A stretch of DNA of 64,000 nucleotides, taken from contig SVLM01000003.1 in NCBI GenBank assembly GCA_015067945.1, positions 62,001 to 126,000 on the forward strand, read 5' to 3'. Below the pieces are notes generated by a model that saw only the letters and a list, made by a program, of their open reading frames with translations, had not been told where the DNA came from and made no database searches. The DNA comes from Oscillospiraceae bacterium (GTDB taxonomy: Bacteria; Bacillota; Clostridia; Oscillospirales; Oscillospiraceae). Shown here one piece after another: positions 25,069 through 34,063 of this stretch (position 1 is its first letter; each line of letters starts with the position of its first letter). The position numbers and the translations under genes were made by a program.

Positions 25069-25566
25069 TTCTTCTTCAGAAATACCAAGTACATAGGCTT
25101 TGTTGCGTCTGGGATCATAGAGCACATCCACGGTTTTATCCCGATACTCACGCAGCGGAAATAATTGTGTATCTGCCAAGCCGAAAATGGGATTGGTCTG
25201 GCAGATAATTTGGGTACCCTCCCTGTCGTTAAAGCGAAGCACAAAATAGGCAAAACGACGGTAGGACTTCGATACCACGGGGGTATCCAGCTGTACTGAA
25301 TACAACTCATACCGGTCATAATTTTTTAGCAGTTTTTTATTCTGCCCCAAAGACTTGGCCACCAAAATCGCAAATACGACACCGAATACTGCGGACAGAA
25401 TACCGCCGGTGAGCAACGCCGCGACCATATTGTCACCGGCACCTCTTCCCAGCATAAAAACCATGATGACAACCGTCACCAACAGCCAGAATACGCCATA
25501 GGATTTTGCCTGCTGGACTCGCCAACGATATTCCACCGAACAAAAAATACGCTCAAGCATTTCCAT
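25066..25566 (-). CDS. Membrane protein with C-terminal soluble domain, unknown
   Basis: 166 residues: two helices (about 24-40 and 48-70), then a cytoplasmic domain of about 90 residues. The domain contains YELYSVQLDTPVVSKSYRRF and ends with YDPRRNKAYVLGISEEE. The pattern DVLYDPRRNKAYV resembles proteins that place a DUF3592-like domain after membrane helices, but I cannot name the family. GAGGTG precedes the ATG by 7 nt. It is divergent from the zinc transporter operon. Confidence 0.65.
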   Translation of the reverse strand: MEMLERIFCSVEYRWRVQQAKSYGVFWLLVTVVIMVFMLGRGAGDNMVAALLTGGILSAVFGVVFAILVAKSLGQNKKLLKNYDRYELYSVQLDTPVVSKSYRRFAYFVLRFNDREGTQIICQTNPIFGLADTQLFPLREYRDKTVDVLYDPRRNKAYVLGISEEE

Positions 25567-25596
25567 TGTGTATCACCTCAACATTATTATACAGTA

Positions 25597-25619
25597 TCTG
25601 TCAACGGTTTCTTGACAGA
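25597..25619. promoter_or_regulatory. Perfect inverted repeat overlapping the znu promoter, candidate metal operator
   Basis: TCTGTCAA, 7 nt, TTGACAGA. The right arm includes TTGACA, the likely -35 of the zinc operon (a weak TTAGAA follows 17 nt later). An operator at this place would block polymerase. It does not match the Bacillus Zur box or the streptococcal AdcR box that I know. Confidence 0.4.
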
Positions 25620-25665
25620 TGTGGTATGATATGATTAGAAAATTATTCATTGAAGGTGACTTTTC

Positions 25666-26532
25666 ATGAAAATCACTGCCAGAATATTGCTTGTGCTGCT
25701 GGCTGTTTCTGCTTTGGCAGGCTGTGCGTCCAAAACGCCTCAGGCGGACATCGCCGCCACCACCCTGCCCGTCTATGAATTTACATCGATTCTTTGTCAG
25801 GGAACCGACCTGACCGTTACCCAACTGGTGACGGAAAACATTTCCTGCCTTCACGATTATTCCCTGAGTGTCAATCAGGTCAAGTCCTTGGAAGCTGCCC
25901 GGGTCGTTGTCATCTCCGGCGGTGGATTGGAAGATTTTATGTCCGATCTTTTGGAGAATAAAACTGTGGTTGACAGCAGCACCGGCATCCCACTGCTGGA
26001 AAGCTGTCACAACCATGAACATGAGCATCACCACGAAGCGGATGCCCATTTCTGGCTGTCGCCGGACTGTGCAAAAATCATGGCAAGCAATATCTGCCAG
26101 GGACTGATTTTGCAATATCCCCAGCACGAGAACCTGCTGCGTTCCAACCTTGACAGTCTGATGAATCAGCTGGACACACTGAACAACTACGCAAAGCAAA
26201 AACTCAGCACTCTGTCCTGCCGGGAAATGATCACCTTCCACGACGGATTTTCCTACTTTGCCCAGGCCTTTGACCTGCACATTTTGGCAGCACTGGAGGA
26301 AGAATCCGGCAGCGAAGCTTCCGCATCGGAGCTGAAGGAGTTGATCACAATGGCTCGGGAACACAATTTACCCGCCATTTTCACAGAAGATAACGGCTCC
26401 GACCGCTCTGCCAAGGTCATTGCAGCGGATACCGGTGCAAAGGTATATTCTCTGAGTATGATCCTATCCGGCGACAGTTATTTTGCCGCCATGTACCGCA
26501 ACATCGACATTGTAAAGGAGGCATTGGGATGA
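25666..26532 (+). CDS. znuA: Zinc ABC transporter substrate-binding lipoprotein
   Basis: Cluster A-1 metal-binding lipoprotein of 288 residues. Signal peptide and lipobox LAGC put the cysteine at about 20. Ligand-type histidines occur in CLHDYSL, DAHFW and TFHDGFSYFA. A His/Glu-rich flexible loop HNHEHEHHHEAD, typical of zinc rather than manganese binders, lies at about 115-126. It ends in an ATGA overlap with the ATPase gene. A palindrome overlapping the promoter suggests metal-dependent repression. Confidence 0.9.
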   Translation: MKITARILLVLLAVSALAGCASKTPQADIAATTLPVYEFTSILCQGTDLTVTQLVTENISCLHDYSLSVNQVKSLEAARVVVISGGGLEDFMSDLLENKTVVDSSTGIPLLESCHNHEHEHHHEADAHFWLSPDCAKIMASNICQGLILQYPQHENLLRSNLDSLMNQLDTLNNYAKQKLSTLSCREMITFHDGFSYFAQAFDLHILAALEEESGSEASASELKELITMAREHNLPAIFTEDNGSDRSAKVIAADTGAKVYSLSMILSGDSYFAAMYRNIDIVKEALG

Positions 26533-27284
26533 GTCCAGTCATACACGGAAACAGCTGCGGCGACTCCTGCTGCCTGCGGGTGCAGGACCTGACCGTCAAA
26601 ATCGGCAGCCAAACCATTTTAGACAAGATCAATCTGCACGTACACTGCGGCCAGATGGTGGCCTTGATTGGCCCCAACGGTGCCGGCAAAAGCACTTTTC
26701 TGAAAGCCATTTTAGGTCAGCTGGATTACAACGGCATCATTGCATTTTCCGCTCCGGGACAGCGTAGCCACAAGCCCCGGATCGGCTATGTGCCCCAGAG
26801 TCCAACCTTTGAGCCCGGTGATCCGGTAAGCGTTGCAGACCTGTTTGTGTGCTGCCAGAGCCGTCGCCCGGCCTTCCTTGGCATTCCCAAGAATATGCGG
26901 CAGAGTATTTTGGAATGTCTTGACCGGGTACATGCCACAGATCTCATCGATAAGCGTGTTGGCACGCTGTCCGGCGGCGAGCTGCAAAGAGTACTGCTGG
27001 CTCTGGCCCTGGAGCCACTGCCCAACATACTGATTTTGGACGAGCCTCTGTCCGGTGTGGATGTAGAGGGTCAGACCGGTCTTATGGATATGCTGGACGA
27101 GATCCGGCAGACCTATGACCTGTCCATTTTGATGACCACCCATGATTTTTCCATGCTCCACCGTTACGCGGACAAGGTGGTTCTGTTCGACCATAAGCTG
27201 GTCTGCAAGGGCACGCCGGAGGAAGTGCTCAGCAGCGACGACTTCCGCCGTGTGTTCCGCATGAGAGGAGGCGACAGCAAATGA
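26529..27284 (+). CDS. znuC: Zinc ABC transporter ATP-binding protein
   Basis: ATPase of 251 residues with Walker A GPNGAGKST, Q-loop GYVPQSP, signature LSGGELQRV, Walker B ILDEPLSGVD and H-loop TTHDFS. It energises zinc uptake together with the upstream binding protein and downstream permease. Start and stop overlap both neighbours by 4 nt (ATGA), so stoichiometry is translationally coupled. The N-terminus carries an extra 15 residues (HGNSCGDSCCLR) with three cysteines that are unusual for the family. Confidence 0.92.
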   Translation: MSPVIHGNSCGDSCCLRVQDLTVKIGSQTILDKINLHVHCGQMVALIGPNGAGKSTFLKAILGQLDYNGIIAFSAPGQRSHKPRIGYVPQSPTFEPGDPVSVADLFVCCQSRRPAFLGIPKNMRQSILECLDRVHATDLIDKRVGTLSGGELQRVLLALALEPLPNILILDEPLSGVDVEGQTGLMDMLDEIRQTYDLSILMTTHDFSMLHRYADKVVLFDHKLVCKGTPEEVLSSDDFRRVFRMRGGDSK

Positions 27285-28120
27285 GTCTTTGGTACTGGTT
27301 TTGCGAGCTTCTCCCCTTTGAAATGCTCCACTGGCGTTTCATGCAGAACGCCATGCTGGCCATTTTGCTGATGGCACCGCTGTTCGGCTTGATGTCCACC
27401 ATGATCGTCACCGGCAAAATGAGCTTCTTCTCCGATGCATTGGGCCACTCCGCCTTCACCGGTATTGCCATCGGCTGTATTTGCGGCGTGGCTGCCCCCA
27501 CTTGGGTGGCAGTGATCTTCAGTGTGGTTTTTGCACTGCTGTTTTCCTTTGTCCGCAGCCGCAGCAATCAGGCAGCGGATACCCTCATCGGTGTGTTCTC
27601 CAGTGCAGCGGTGGCCTTGGGCATTTTTATCGCCACCTTGGGCGGTGACAGCTTCACAAAGTACAATAAATATCTGATCGGTGATATTCTTTCCGTATCT
27701 GCCGGTGAGATCGGTCTGCTGGCCGTGGTGCTGGTAAGTGTGGTGATCTTTTGGGTGCTGGCCGGTAATCGCCTGACCCTGACAGCGATCCATCCCCAAT
27801 TGGCTTCTTCCCGGGGGATTCCGGTGCGGCTGTCTCAAAGCATTTTCACGACCGCCATTGCCGTGGTGGTTACCCTCACCATTCCCTGCGTGGGTCTGCT
27901 GATCCTCAATTCTCTGCTTGTCCTGCCCGGTGCAGCAGCAAGAAATGTAGCAAAAAACCTGCGGCAGTATCATGTGATATCCGTGATCTTTGCCCTGATC
28001 GCCTGCATCAGCGGCCTGTGTATTTCCTACTATTTGGGCAGCAGTGCCGGTGCGGCCATTTCCCTGGTGCTGGCACTGATCTTCGCAGTCAGCTTCTGCC
28101 TTCGCAAAAGGAGGGCTTGA
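27281..28120 (+). CDS. znuB: Zinc ABC transporter permease
   Basis: Membrane permease of 279 residues with about eight helices. The family features include FMQNAMLAILLMAPLFGLM, GKMSFFSDALGHSAFTGIA (the coupling and metal-path region) and LLILNSLLVLPGAAARNVA. It belongs to the ABC-3 metal permease family. It starts by overlapping znuC and is followed 1 nt after its stop by trmO, so the operon continues into tRNA modification and proline genes. Confidence 0.92.
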   Translation: MSLWYWFCELLPFEMLHWRFMQNAMLAILLMAPLFGLMSTMIVTGKMSFFSDALGHSAFTGIAIGCICGVAAPTWVAVIFSVVFALLFSFVRSRSNQAADTLIGVFSSAAVALGIFIATLGGDSFTKYNKYLIGDILSVSAGEIGLLAVVLVSVVIFWVLAGNRLTLTAIHPQLASSRGIPVRLSQSIFTTAIAVVVTLTIPCVGLLILNSLLVLPGAAARNVAKNLRQYHVISVIFALIACISGLCISYYLGSSAGAAISLVLALIFAVSFCLRKRRA

Positions 28121-28121
28121 T

Positions 28122-28808
28122 ATGCAGGATGTTACCATTCAGGTCATCGCCCGGATCAAAAGCGATTTTCCCACCAAATTCGGCATCCCCCGGCAAAGCG
28201 GTCTAGTGGATTCCCTCCGGGCAACCATCATTTTTGAACCGGAATTTCGCAACCCCGATACGCTCCGGGGCATTGAAGGCTATTCACATCTGTGGCTGAT
28301 CTGGCAGTTTTCCGAGGCTGTCCGCAAGGATTGGTCTCCCACCGTCCGCCCTCCCCGGCTGGGTGGCAATACCAGAATGGGCGTTTTCGCTACCCGTTCA
28401 CCTTTCCGGCCCAATTCCTTGGGCTTATCCAGTGTCAAGCTGCTGGGCGTTGAACAAACAGCTGAATTTGGTACTGTGCTCCATGTGGGCGGTGCGGATT
28501 TAATGGACGGCACGCCCATTTTCGACATCAAACCCTACATTCCCTACGGTGACAGCCATCCGGAGGCCACCGGTGGCTTTACCGACGCCGCAGGAGAATT
28601 TCTGCTGGATGTAGACTTTCCGGAAACGTTTCTATCTCTGCTGCCGGTAGATAAACGACAGGCAGCCATCGGTGTGCTATCCCATGACCCTCGCCCCTCT
28701 TATCAGCGTGACGCTGACCGGGTCTATGGCCTGAGCTTTGCCGGATTTAACATTCGTTTTACCGTAACGGAAAACCGCCTGCAGGTGCAGGAGGTTTCCC
28801 CGTTGTAA
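28122..28808 (+). CDS. trmO: TrmO, tRNA t6A37 N6-methyltransferase (TsaA family)
   Basis: Methylates t6A37 to m6t6A in tRNA-Thr(GGU) using S-adenosylmethionine. 228 residues with the TsaA barrel: VIARIKSDFPTKFGIPRQSG, GIEGYSHLWLIWQF, GVFATRSPFRPNSLGLS (the family signature) and LMDGTPIFDIKPYIPY. The C-terminal KRQAAIGVLSHDPRPSYQRD extension matches the longer forms. AAAGGAGGGC within the znuB tail serves as ribosome site. It complements TsaD elsewhere in the window. Confidence 0.9.
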   Translation: MQDVTIQVIARIKSDFPTKFGIPRQSGLVDSLRATIIFEPEFRNPDTLRGIEGYSHLWLIWQFSEAVRKDWSPTVRPPRLGGNTRMGVFATRSPFRPNSLGLSSVKLLGVEQTAEFGTVLHVGGADLMDGTPIFDIKPYIPYGDSHPEATGGFTDAAGEFLLDVDFPETFLSLLPVDKRQAAIGVLSHDPRPSYQRDADRVYGLSFAGFNIRFTVTENRLQVQEVSPL

Positions 28809-28831
28809 CCATTCCCAGAGGAGGAATTTCT

Positions 28832-29620
28832 ATGAAGATTGTGATTAAAGTCGGCACCTCCACATTGGCACACGCTGGCGGAAGGCTGAATATCCGTCGG
28901 GTGGAGCTATTATGTAAGGTTCTCAGCGATCTGCAAAATGCCGGACACCAGATCGTGCTGGTGTCCTCCGGTGCCATCGGCATGGGCGTGGGTAAGCTGG
29001 GACTTCCCGGCCGTCCCAAAGATATGTGTGGCAAACAGGCCGCTGCTGCTGTTGGTCAGTGTGCCTTGATGTATACATACGACAAGCTGTTCACCGAGCA
29101 TGGCCACACCGTTGCCCAATTACTGCTCACTGCCGAGGATATTCAGGACCCCCGCCGCAGCGAAAAGGTCCATGACACTCTGCAGCAGCTTGTGGACTGG
29201 AATGCCATTCCCGTCATCAATGAAAACGATGCAGTTTCTACCGACGAAATCGGCATCCATACCACCATCGGTGAAAATGATACGCTTTCTGCCATTGTTG
29301 CCCGGCTGTTAAAGGCAGATCTGCTGGTGCTGCTGTCGGACATTCAGGGACTGTACACCGCGGATCCGCACAAGGATCCCACCGCCACCTTGATTCCTGA
29401 GGTAACCGAACTGACGGAGGATATCATTGCACTGGCCGGCGGTGCAGGCTCTTCCCTTGGCTCCGGCGGTATGGCAACGAAGCTCCGTGCTGCCAAAATC
29501 GCCATGGATGCAGGTTTTGACATGATTATCATGAACGGCGAGAATCCCGAACTGCTGTACGATCTTTGCGACGGCAAGGCCGTTGGCACCCGTTTTACAC
29601 GAAAGAAGGCGATAGTATGA
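28832..29620 (+). CDS. proB: Glutamate 5-kinase
   Basis: First step of proline synthesis: ATP-dependent phosphorylation of glutamate. 262 residues, an amino-acid-kinase domain only; the C-terminal PUA domain found in E. coli is absent, a common short form. Key segments are [48 protein letters not shown] [11 protein letters not shown], and [18 protein letters not shown] is at the ribosome site. The stop overlaps the proA start as ATGA. Confidence 0.95.
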   Translation: MKIVIKVGTSTLAHAGGRLNIRRVELLCKVLSDLQNAGHQIVLVSSGAIGMGVGKLGLPGRPKDMCGKQAAAAVGQCALMYTYDKLFTEHGHTVAQLLLTAEDIQDPRRSEKVHDTLQQLVDWNAIPVINENDAVSTDEIGIHTTIGENDTLSAIVARLLKADLLVLLSDIQGLYTADPHKDPTATLIPEVTELTEDIIALAGGAGSSLGSGGMATKLRAAKIAMDAGFDMIIMNGENPELLYDLCDGKAVGTRFTRKKAIV

Positions 29621-30860
29621 CCACGCAGGATATTTTAAAACGAGCCAAGAGCTGCTGCGGTGCACTGGCTGCTGCCGATACTCAGCAAAAGAACCGGGCC
29701 TTGCACGCCATGGCAGATGCCCTGCTTGCCAATATCCCCCATATTTTGCAGGCCAATGAAATGGATATGGCCGCTGCCAGGAACACCCTGAGCGAGTCCA
29801 TGCTGGACCGGCTGGCTTTAACTCCCCAGCGAATTGAAGCCATGGCGGAGGGCATCCGTCAGGTGGCACAGCTGCCGGATCCCGTTGGTAACGTATTGCG
29901 GGAGGTGCAGCGACCCAACGGCCTGCACATTGAGCGAAGAAGCGTCCCTATGGGCGTGGTTGCGATCATTTACGAAAGCCGCCCCAACGTTACCTCCGAC
30001 GCGGCTGCTCTGGCTGTCAAATCCGGTAACGCCTGCGTGCTTCGCAGCGGAAAGGATGCCTTCCGGTCCGCTAATGCCATCGTAAATATATTGCAGCTGG
30101 GACTTATGCAGGCCGGTCTCCCCGGTGAACTGGTACAGTTGGTGCAGGACACCTCCCGGGAAAGTGCCCGGGAACTGATGACCGCAGTCGGCTATGTAGA
30201 CCTGCTGATTCCCCGGGGCGGTGCGGGCCTGATTCGCAACTGTGTGGAAAATGCCAGAGTTCCCTGCATCCAAACCGGCACCGGTATCTGTCACATCTAT
30301 GTGGATAAAGCCGCGGATCAGAGCAAGGCTTTGAACATCCTTGAAAACGCCAAAACCAGCCGTCCCTCCGTGTGCAACGCCATGGAGGTTTGTCTGGTGC
30401 ATCGGGATATTGCTCATGAGTTTCTTCCCAAGCTGCATCAGCGTCTTGTGCTTGATCGCAAGCAGCCGGTTCAGCTGCGTTTGGACAGCACTGCAGCTGG
30501 CATCATTCCCGGTACGCCGGCAAGCGACGCCGATTTTGATACGGAATTTTTGGATTACATTTGGCTGTGGCAGTTGTGGACAGCACGGAGCAGGCCATTT
30601 CGCACATCGCACAGCATTCCACCGGACACAGCGAGGCCATCATTACCGAAAACGTCCAAGCTGCCGACACCTTTACCCAAGCTGTGGACAGTGCTGCTGT
30701 GTATGTCAACTGCTCTACCCGGTTCACAGACGGCGGTGAGTTTGGCTTAGGCTGTGAAATGGGCATCTCCACACAAAAGCTCCATGCCCGAGGTCCTATG
30801 GGTCTTGAGGAGCTTTGCAGCTATAAATATGTGATCCTCGGCAACGGACATATCCGATGA
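29617..30860 (+). pseudogene. proA: Gamma-glutamyl phosphate reductase, frameshifted
   Basis: ProA reduces glutamyl phosphate to the semialdehyde. The first 315 codons read well ([41 protein letters not shown]). At 30559-30563, GATTACATTTGGCTGTGG shifts the frame and the downstream product becomes nonsense, stopping at 30750. Reading from TTG at 30561 restores the family C-terminus: [34 protein letters not shown] and [12 protein letters not shown]. One T appears to be missing from a TTTT run. It is a real mutation, a contingency site or a sequencing error; the rest of the operon is intact. No canonical slippery heptamer is present. Confidence 0.88.
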
Positions 30861-30874
30861 TCAGGAGGAATTCT

Positions 30875-31681
30875 ATGAAAAACACATTTGGTTTTATCGG
30901 CACCGGCAACATGGGCGGTGCTTTGGCTGAAGCAGCCGCAAAGGCCATGCCTGCAGAATCCATTCTGCTTTCCAACCGAACCCCGGCCAAAGCGGAAGCG
31001 TTGGCCAATCGGCTGGGCTGCCAGATGGCAACAAAAGAGCAGATTGCAGCACAGTGCGGCTTCCTCTTCCTGGGCGTCAAGCCCCAGCAAATGGGTGATT
31101 TGCTGAGTGAGCTCTCTCCCACCCTTGCACAGCGGAAGGATGAATTTGTACTGGTTACCATGGCCGCCGGTCTGACTATGGAGCGGATCCAGGCAATGGC
31201 CGGTGGCAACTATCCCGTAATCCGCATCATGCCCAACACCCCCTGTGCAGTGGGCGAAGGTATGGTTTTGTTTGACAAGACAGAAAACGTCTCCCGGGAA
31301 ACCCTTGATTTATTCCTGGAGAATATGCGGTTTGCCGGCGTTTTGGATCCTCTGCCGGAGGCACTGATCGATGCCGGCAGCTCTGTAGCCGGCTGTGGAC
31401 CCGCCTTTGCCGCCATTTTCCTGGAGGCACTGGCAGACGGCGGTGTTGCCTGCGGACTGCCCCGTCAAAAGGCGCTTCTCTACGCCAGCCAAATGCTGCT
31501 GGGTACTGCCCGGCTGGCCTTGGAAACCGGCAAGCACCCCGGCCAAATCAAGGACGCAGTCTGCTCTCCCGGTGGCTCTACCATTGCCGGTGTCCGGGCT
31601 TTGGAGGACAGTGCCTTCCGCTCCGCCGTCATGGATGCCGTAAAACGCTCCCACGCCAGAAATCAAGAGCTTGGTAAATAA
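30875..31681 (+). CDS. proC: Pyrroline-5-carboxylate reductase
   Basis: Last step of proline synthesis, NAD(P)H-dependent. 268 residues with Rossmann motif FIGTGNMGGALAEA at the N-terminus and the C-terminal signature DAVCSPGGSTIAGVRALE. MPNTPCAVGEGM is the substrate-loop motif. I placed the start at 30875, after AGGAGGAATTCT, rather than at the open-frame start 18 nt upstream. It closes the znuABC-trmO-proBAC transcript with a strong terminator. Confidence 0.95.
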   Translation: MKNTFGFIGTGNMGGALAEAAAKAMPAESILLSNRTPAKAEALANRLGCQMATKEQIAAQCGFLFLGVKPQQMGDLLSELSPTLAQRKDEFVLVTMAAGLTMERIQAMAGGNYPVIRIMPNTPCAVGEGMVLFDKTENVSRETLDLFLENMRFAGVLDPLPEALIDAGSSVAGCGPAFAAIFLEALADGGVACGLPRQKALLYASQMLLGTARLALETGKHPGQIKDAVCSPGGSTIAGVRALEDSAFRSAVMDAVKRSHARNQELGK

Positions 31682-31696
31682 CAGAGTTCACTAAGG

Positions 31697-31724
31697 AACG
31701 ACCCAAATCGGGTCGTTTCTTTTT
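31697..31724 (+). terminator. Terminator after proC
   Basis: 8-bp stem AACGACCC/GGGTCGTT with 5-nt loop followed by TCTTTTTTG. Confidence 0.85.
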
Positions 31725-31728
31725 TGTA

Positions 31729-31757
31729 TTGTCAAATTCTCATAATTATGCTACAAT
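31729..31757 (+). promoter_or_regulatory. Sigma-A promoter of the E2-like/birA pair
   Basis: TTGTCA and TACAAT with a 17-nt spacer; the ATG at 31767 is only 10 nt past the -10, giving a very short or absent leader, unless an internal start is used. Confidence 0.65.
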
Positions 31758-31766
31758 TATCTTGCT

Positions 31767-33188
31767 ATGGAAAGAAGAAAATCTTTTTATGTCAGCAATA
31801 AAAATGTGCTGACATGGCTGATGGCACTGTGCCTGGTCGGCTCGGCAGTGGCCCGCATTGTGATCGCCTGTATGAAAGGAACCGGTGATTCACTTCAAGT
31901 GTGGAGCCAAATCGTTCTGCCAGTAGCAGCCACCCTGCTGTTCGTGCTCATCACTTTGCTGAGCGGCAAAGAGCAATTCTACAAAACCGCATTGCCCGTT
32001 TGGATGATCGTGATCTATTCCGGCATTTGGATTTCTTCCAATGTAAATAATCTGATCATCTCCTGCCTGTTCTGGATCTGCCTGATCTTCATGGGCGTAA
32101 TTTATGCCGAGATTACCAACGGCCGTTGGGCTCGTGCCGTGTGGCTGCTGCTGCCGGTTACCTTGCTGCCCCTGGCAATGATTCTTTACTATCACAAAGA
32201 TGCCGTTACCGCTCGCAACTGGACCGTGCTGATGCCCCTGATGCCGGATCTGATCATGCTGGCCGGTGCCTCGCTGCTGGTTTTCGTGATCCGGGTACAT
32301 GCTGACGGCAAGTACCATCCCACCTGGGGTGACCGCACCGACGGCCGCAAGATCCGCACTCTGGCACCCATGGCACAGATCACCGCCTACTTCCAGGTAG
32401 AGCGTAACACCTGCTCCAATCTGTTTGAGGAATCCTTTGAGATCACCCACATTGACCGCTACATTCGTCAAAAACGCAGAGAGGGTCTGACCGATTTTGG
32501 TATTACCCACGTGCTGCTGGCTGCCTATGTCCGGGGCATTGCAAAATATCCCCAGCTGAACCGCTTCATCAACGGCCAGAAGGTTTACACCAGAGATGAG
32601 GATATCCAGTACTGCATGGTCATCAAGAAGGAAATGAACGTGGACTCCCCCGACACTTCCATCAAGGTGCATCTGAACCCCCGGGATACTGCTGAAGATG
32701 TTTACCGTAAGCTCAATGCCGCTGTGGAAGGCGTTAAAGCCACCAAGGAGCTGGATTCCAATCTGGACAGCCTGATCATGGCTCTGAATCTGATCCCCAG
32801 TGTTGTGCTTAAGTTCGTGGTTTGGCTGCTGAAGCTGCTGGACTACTTCGGTCTGCTGCCCAAGTTCCTGCTGGAGCTAAGCCCCTTCCACGGAAGCTTG
32901 TTCTTTACCAGCATGGGTTCTCTGGGTATTCCTCCCATTTATCACCACCTATATGACTTCGGCAACCTGCCCGTCTTCGGTGCCTTCGGCTGCAAACGCA
33001 GAGCTTTGGAAGTGCTGGAGGATGGCTCCGTGGTGCAAAAGAAGTACATAGATGTTAAATTTGTCCTGGATGAGCGTATCTGTGACGGCTATTATTACGC
33101 CACCTTCTTCAAGCATTACCGCCGCCTGCTTGCCCATCCCGAAGTGCTGGACAATCCCCCTGAGGAAGTTGTCCGGGATATGGACTAA
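31767..33188 (+). CDS. Six-helix membrane protein fused to a 2-oxoacid-dehydrogenase E2/CAT-like domain
   Basis: 473 residues. The N-terminal half has six predicted helices (about 13-35, 45-69, 72-92, 93-117, 121-143 and 150-176). The C-terminal half (about 190-473) matches a stand-alone family annotated as E2 acyltransferase: RTLAPMAQITAYFQVERNTC, AAYVRGIAKYPQLNRFI and FVLDERICDGYYYA. In true E2 and CAT enzymes the last motif is H-x-x-x-D-G; here glutamate replaces histidine. I recall the same change across the stand-alone family, so classical acyl transfer is doubtful. No lipoyl domain or E1/E3 genes are nearby. The promoter's -10 sits only 10 nt before the ATG and I see no clear Shine-Dalgarno, so leaderless translation is possible. 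birA follows 2 nt later. Confidence 0.75.
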   Translation: MERRKSFYVSNKNVLTWLMALCLVGSAVARIVIACMKGTGDSLQVWSQIVLPVAATLLFVLITLLSGKEQFYKTALPVWMIVIYSGIWISSNVNNLIISCLFWICLIFMGVIYAEITNGRWARAVWLLLPVTLLPLAMILYYHKDAVTARNWTVLMPLMPDLIMLAGASLLVFVIRVHADGKYHPTWGDRTDGRKIRTLAPMAQITAYFQVERNTCSNLFEESFEITHIDRYIRQKRREGLTDFGITHVLLAAYVRGIAKYPQLNRFINGQKVYTRDEDIQYCMVIKKEMNVDSPDTSIKVHLNPRDTAEDVYRKLNAAVEGVKATKELDSNLDSLIMALNLIPSVVLKFVVWLLKLLDYFGLLPKFLLELSPFHGSLFFTSMGSLGIPPIYHHLYDFGNLPVFGAFGCKRRALEVLEDGSVVQKKYIDVKFVLDERICDGYYYATFFKHYRRLLAHPEVLDNPPEEVVRDMD

Positions 33189-33190
33189 GC

Positions 33191-33982
33191 ATGATCGATT
33201 CTGTTTTAAAGTATTTGCCCCACAACCACCCCTGGGCAGACAAAATCCATTATTTTGACTGTGTCGAATCCACCAACACCTTGGCAAAGGACATGGCCCG
33301 GGCCGGTGCTCCCCATGGCACTGTCCTGATCGCTGACCGGCAAACCGCCGGTCGGGGCCGACTTGGGCGAAGCTTTCTCTCCCCCGGCGGTATGGGCATT
33401 TACATGAGTGTAATTCTACGCTACCATTGTACCCCTGAGGAATTAATGCATCTGACCTGTGCCTGCGGTGTCCATGTATGCAACGGTATTGAGGCCGTAC
33501 TGCAGCTTCGGCCGGGCATCAAATGGATCAACGATTTGGTTTGCGGACAGCGAAAACTGGCAGGCATCCTGACAGAGTTGATTATTACCTGCAGCGAGGT
33601 CTGTGCTATTGTGGGCATCGGATTAAACTGCAGCCAAAAAACGGATGACTTTGACCCTCAGATTCGCTCGCTGGCCACTTCCCTTGCCATGATCACCGGG
33701 CAGCAACCCGACCGCAGTCAGCTGATTGCCGGAATCCTGCAGGAATTACTGTTGATGGACCGGCGGTTGCTATCCGAAAAGGAAGCACTGATGGCGGCTT
33801 ACCGAACCGACTGCATCACCATCGGTCAAAGTGTCTGCGTTGTGCAAAATGAATCTGCCCGGCACGGCAAGGCTCTGGATGTTCTGCCTGACGGTGCGTT
33901 GCTGGTGCAGTTTGACGACGGAAGCCGGCGTGCTGTAAATTCCGGAGAGGTCAGCATTCGGGGAATGTATGGCTATATTTGA
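33191..33982 (+). CDS. birA: Biotin--[acetyl-CoA-carboxylase] ligase, monofunctional
   Basis: Attaches biotin to carboxylase carrier proteins through biotinyl-AMP. 263 residues: catalytic domain with FDCVESTNTLAKDMA, the biotin-binding GRGRLGRSFLSP and KWINDLVCGQRKLAGIL, and a C-terminal SH3-like domain (GQSVCVVQNESARHGKAL). The N-terminal HTH of regulatory BirA is missing, so it should not act as a repressor. It starts 2 nt after the E2-like gene, implying cotranscription. No biotinylated protein gene is visible here. Confidence 0.9.
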   Translation: MIDSVLKYLPHNHPWADKIHYFDCVESTNTLAKDMARAGAPHGTVLIADRQTAGRGRLGRSFLSPGGMGIYMSVILRYHCTPEELMHLTCACGVHVCNGIEAVLQLRPGIKWINDLVCGQRKLAGILTELIITCSEVCAIVGIGLNCSQKTDDFDPQIRSLATSLAMITGQQPDRSQLIAGILQELLLMDRRLLSEKEALMAAYRTDCITIGQSVCVVQNESARHGKALDVLPDGALLVQFDDGSRRAVNSGEVSIRGMYGYI

Positions 33983-34001
33983 AAATAGTTTAAATTGGTT
34001 G

Positions 34002-34030
34002 TTGCATTTTTTCACAGCATTGGTTATACT
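34002..34030 (+). promoter_or_regulatory. Sigma-A promoter of the Cys-cluster miniprotein
   Basis: TTGCAT and TATACT with a 17-nt spacer, 33 nt before the ATG at 34064. Confidence 0.7.
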
Positions 34031-34063
34031 GTATGTAGTAACATAAATAGAGGAGGTTTTCTT

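Noticed and set aside
30541..30566. Programmed -1 frameshift in proA
   Set aside because: There is no X XXY YYZ heptamer in frame and no clear downstream stem. A single missing T in a T-run explains the shift better.
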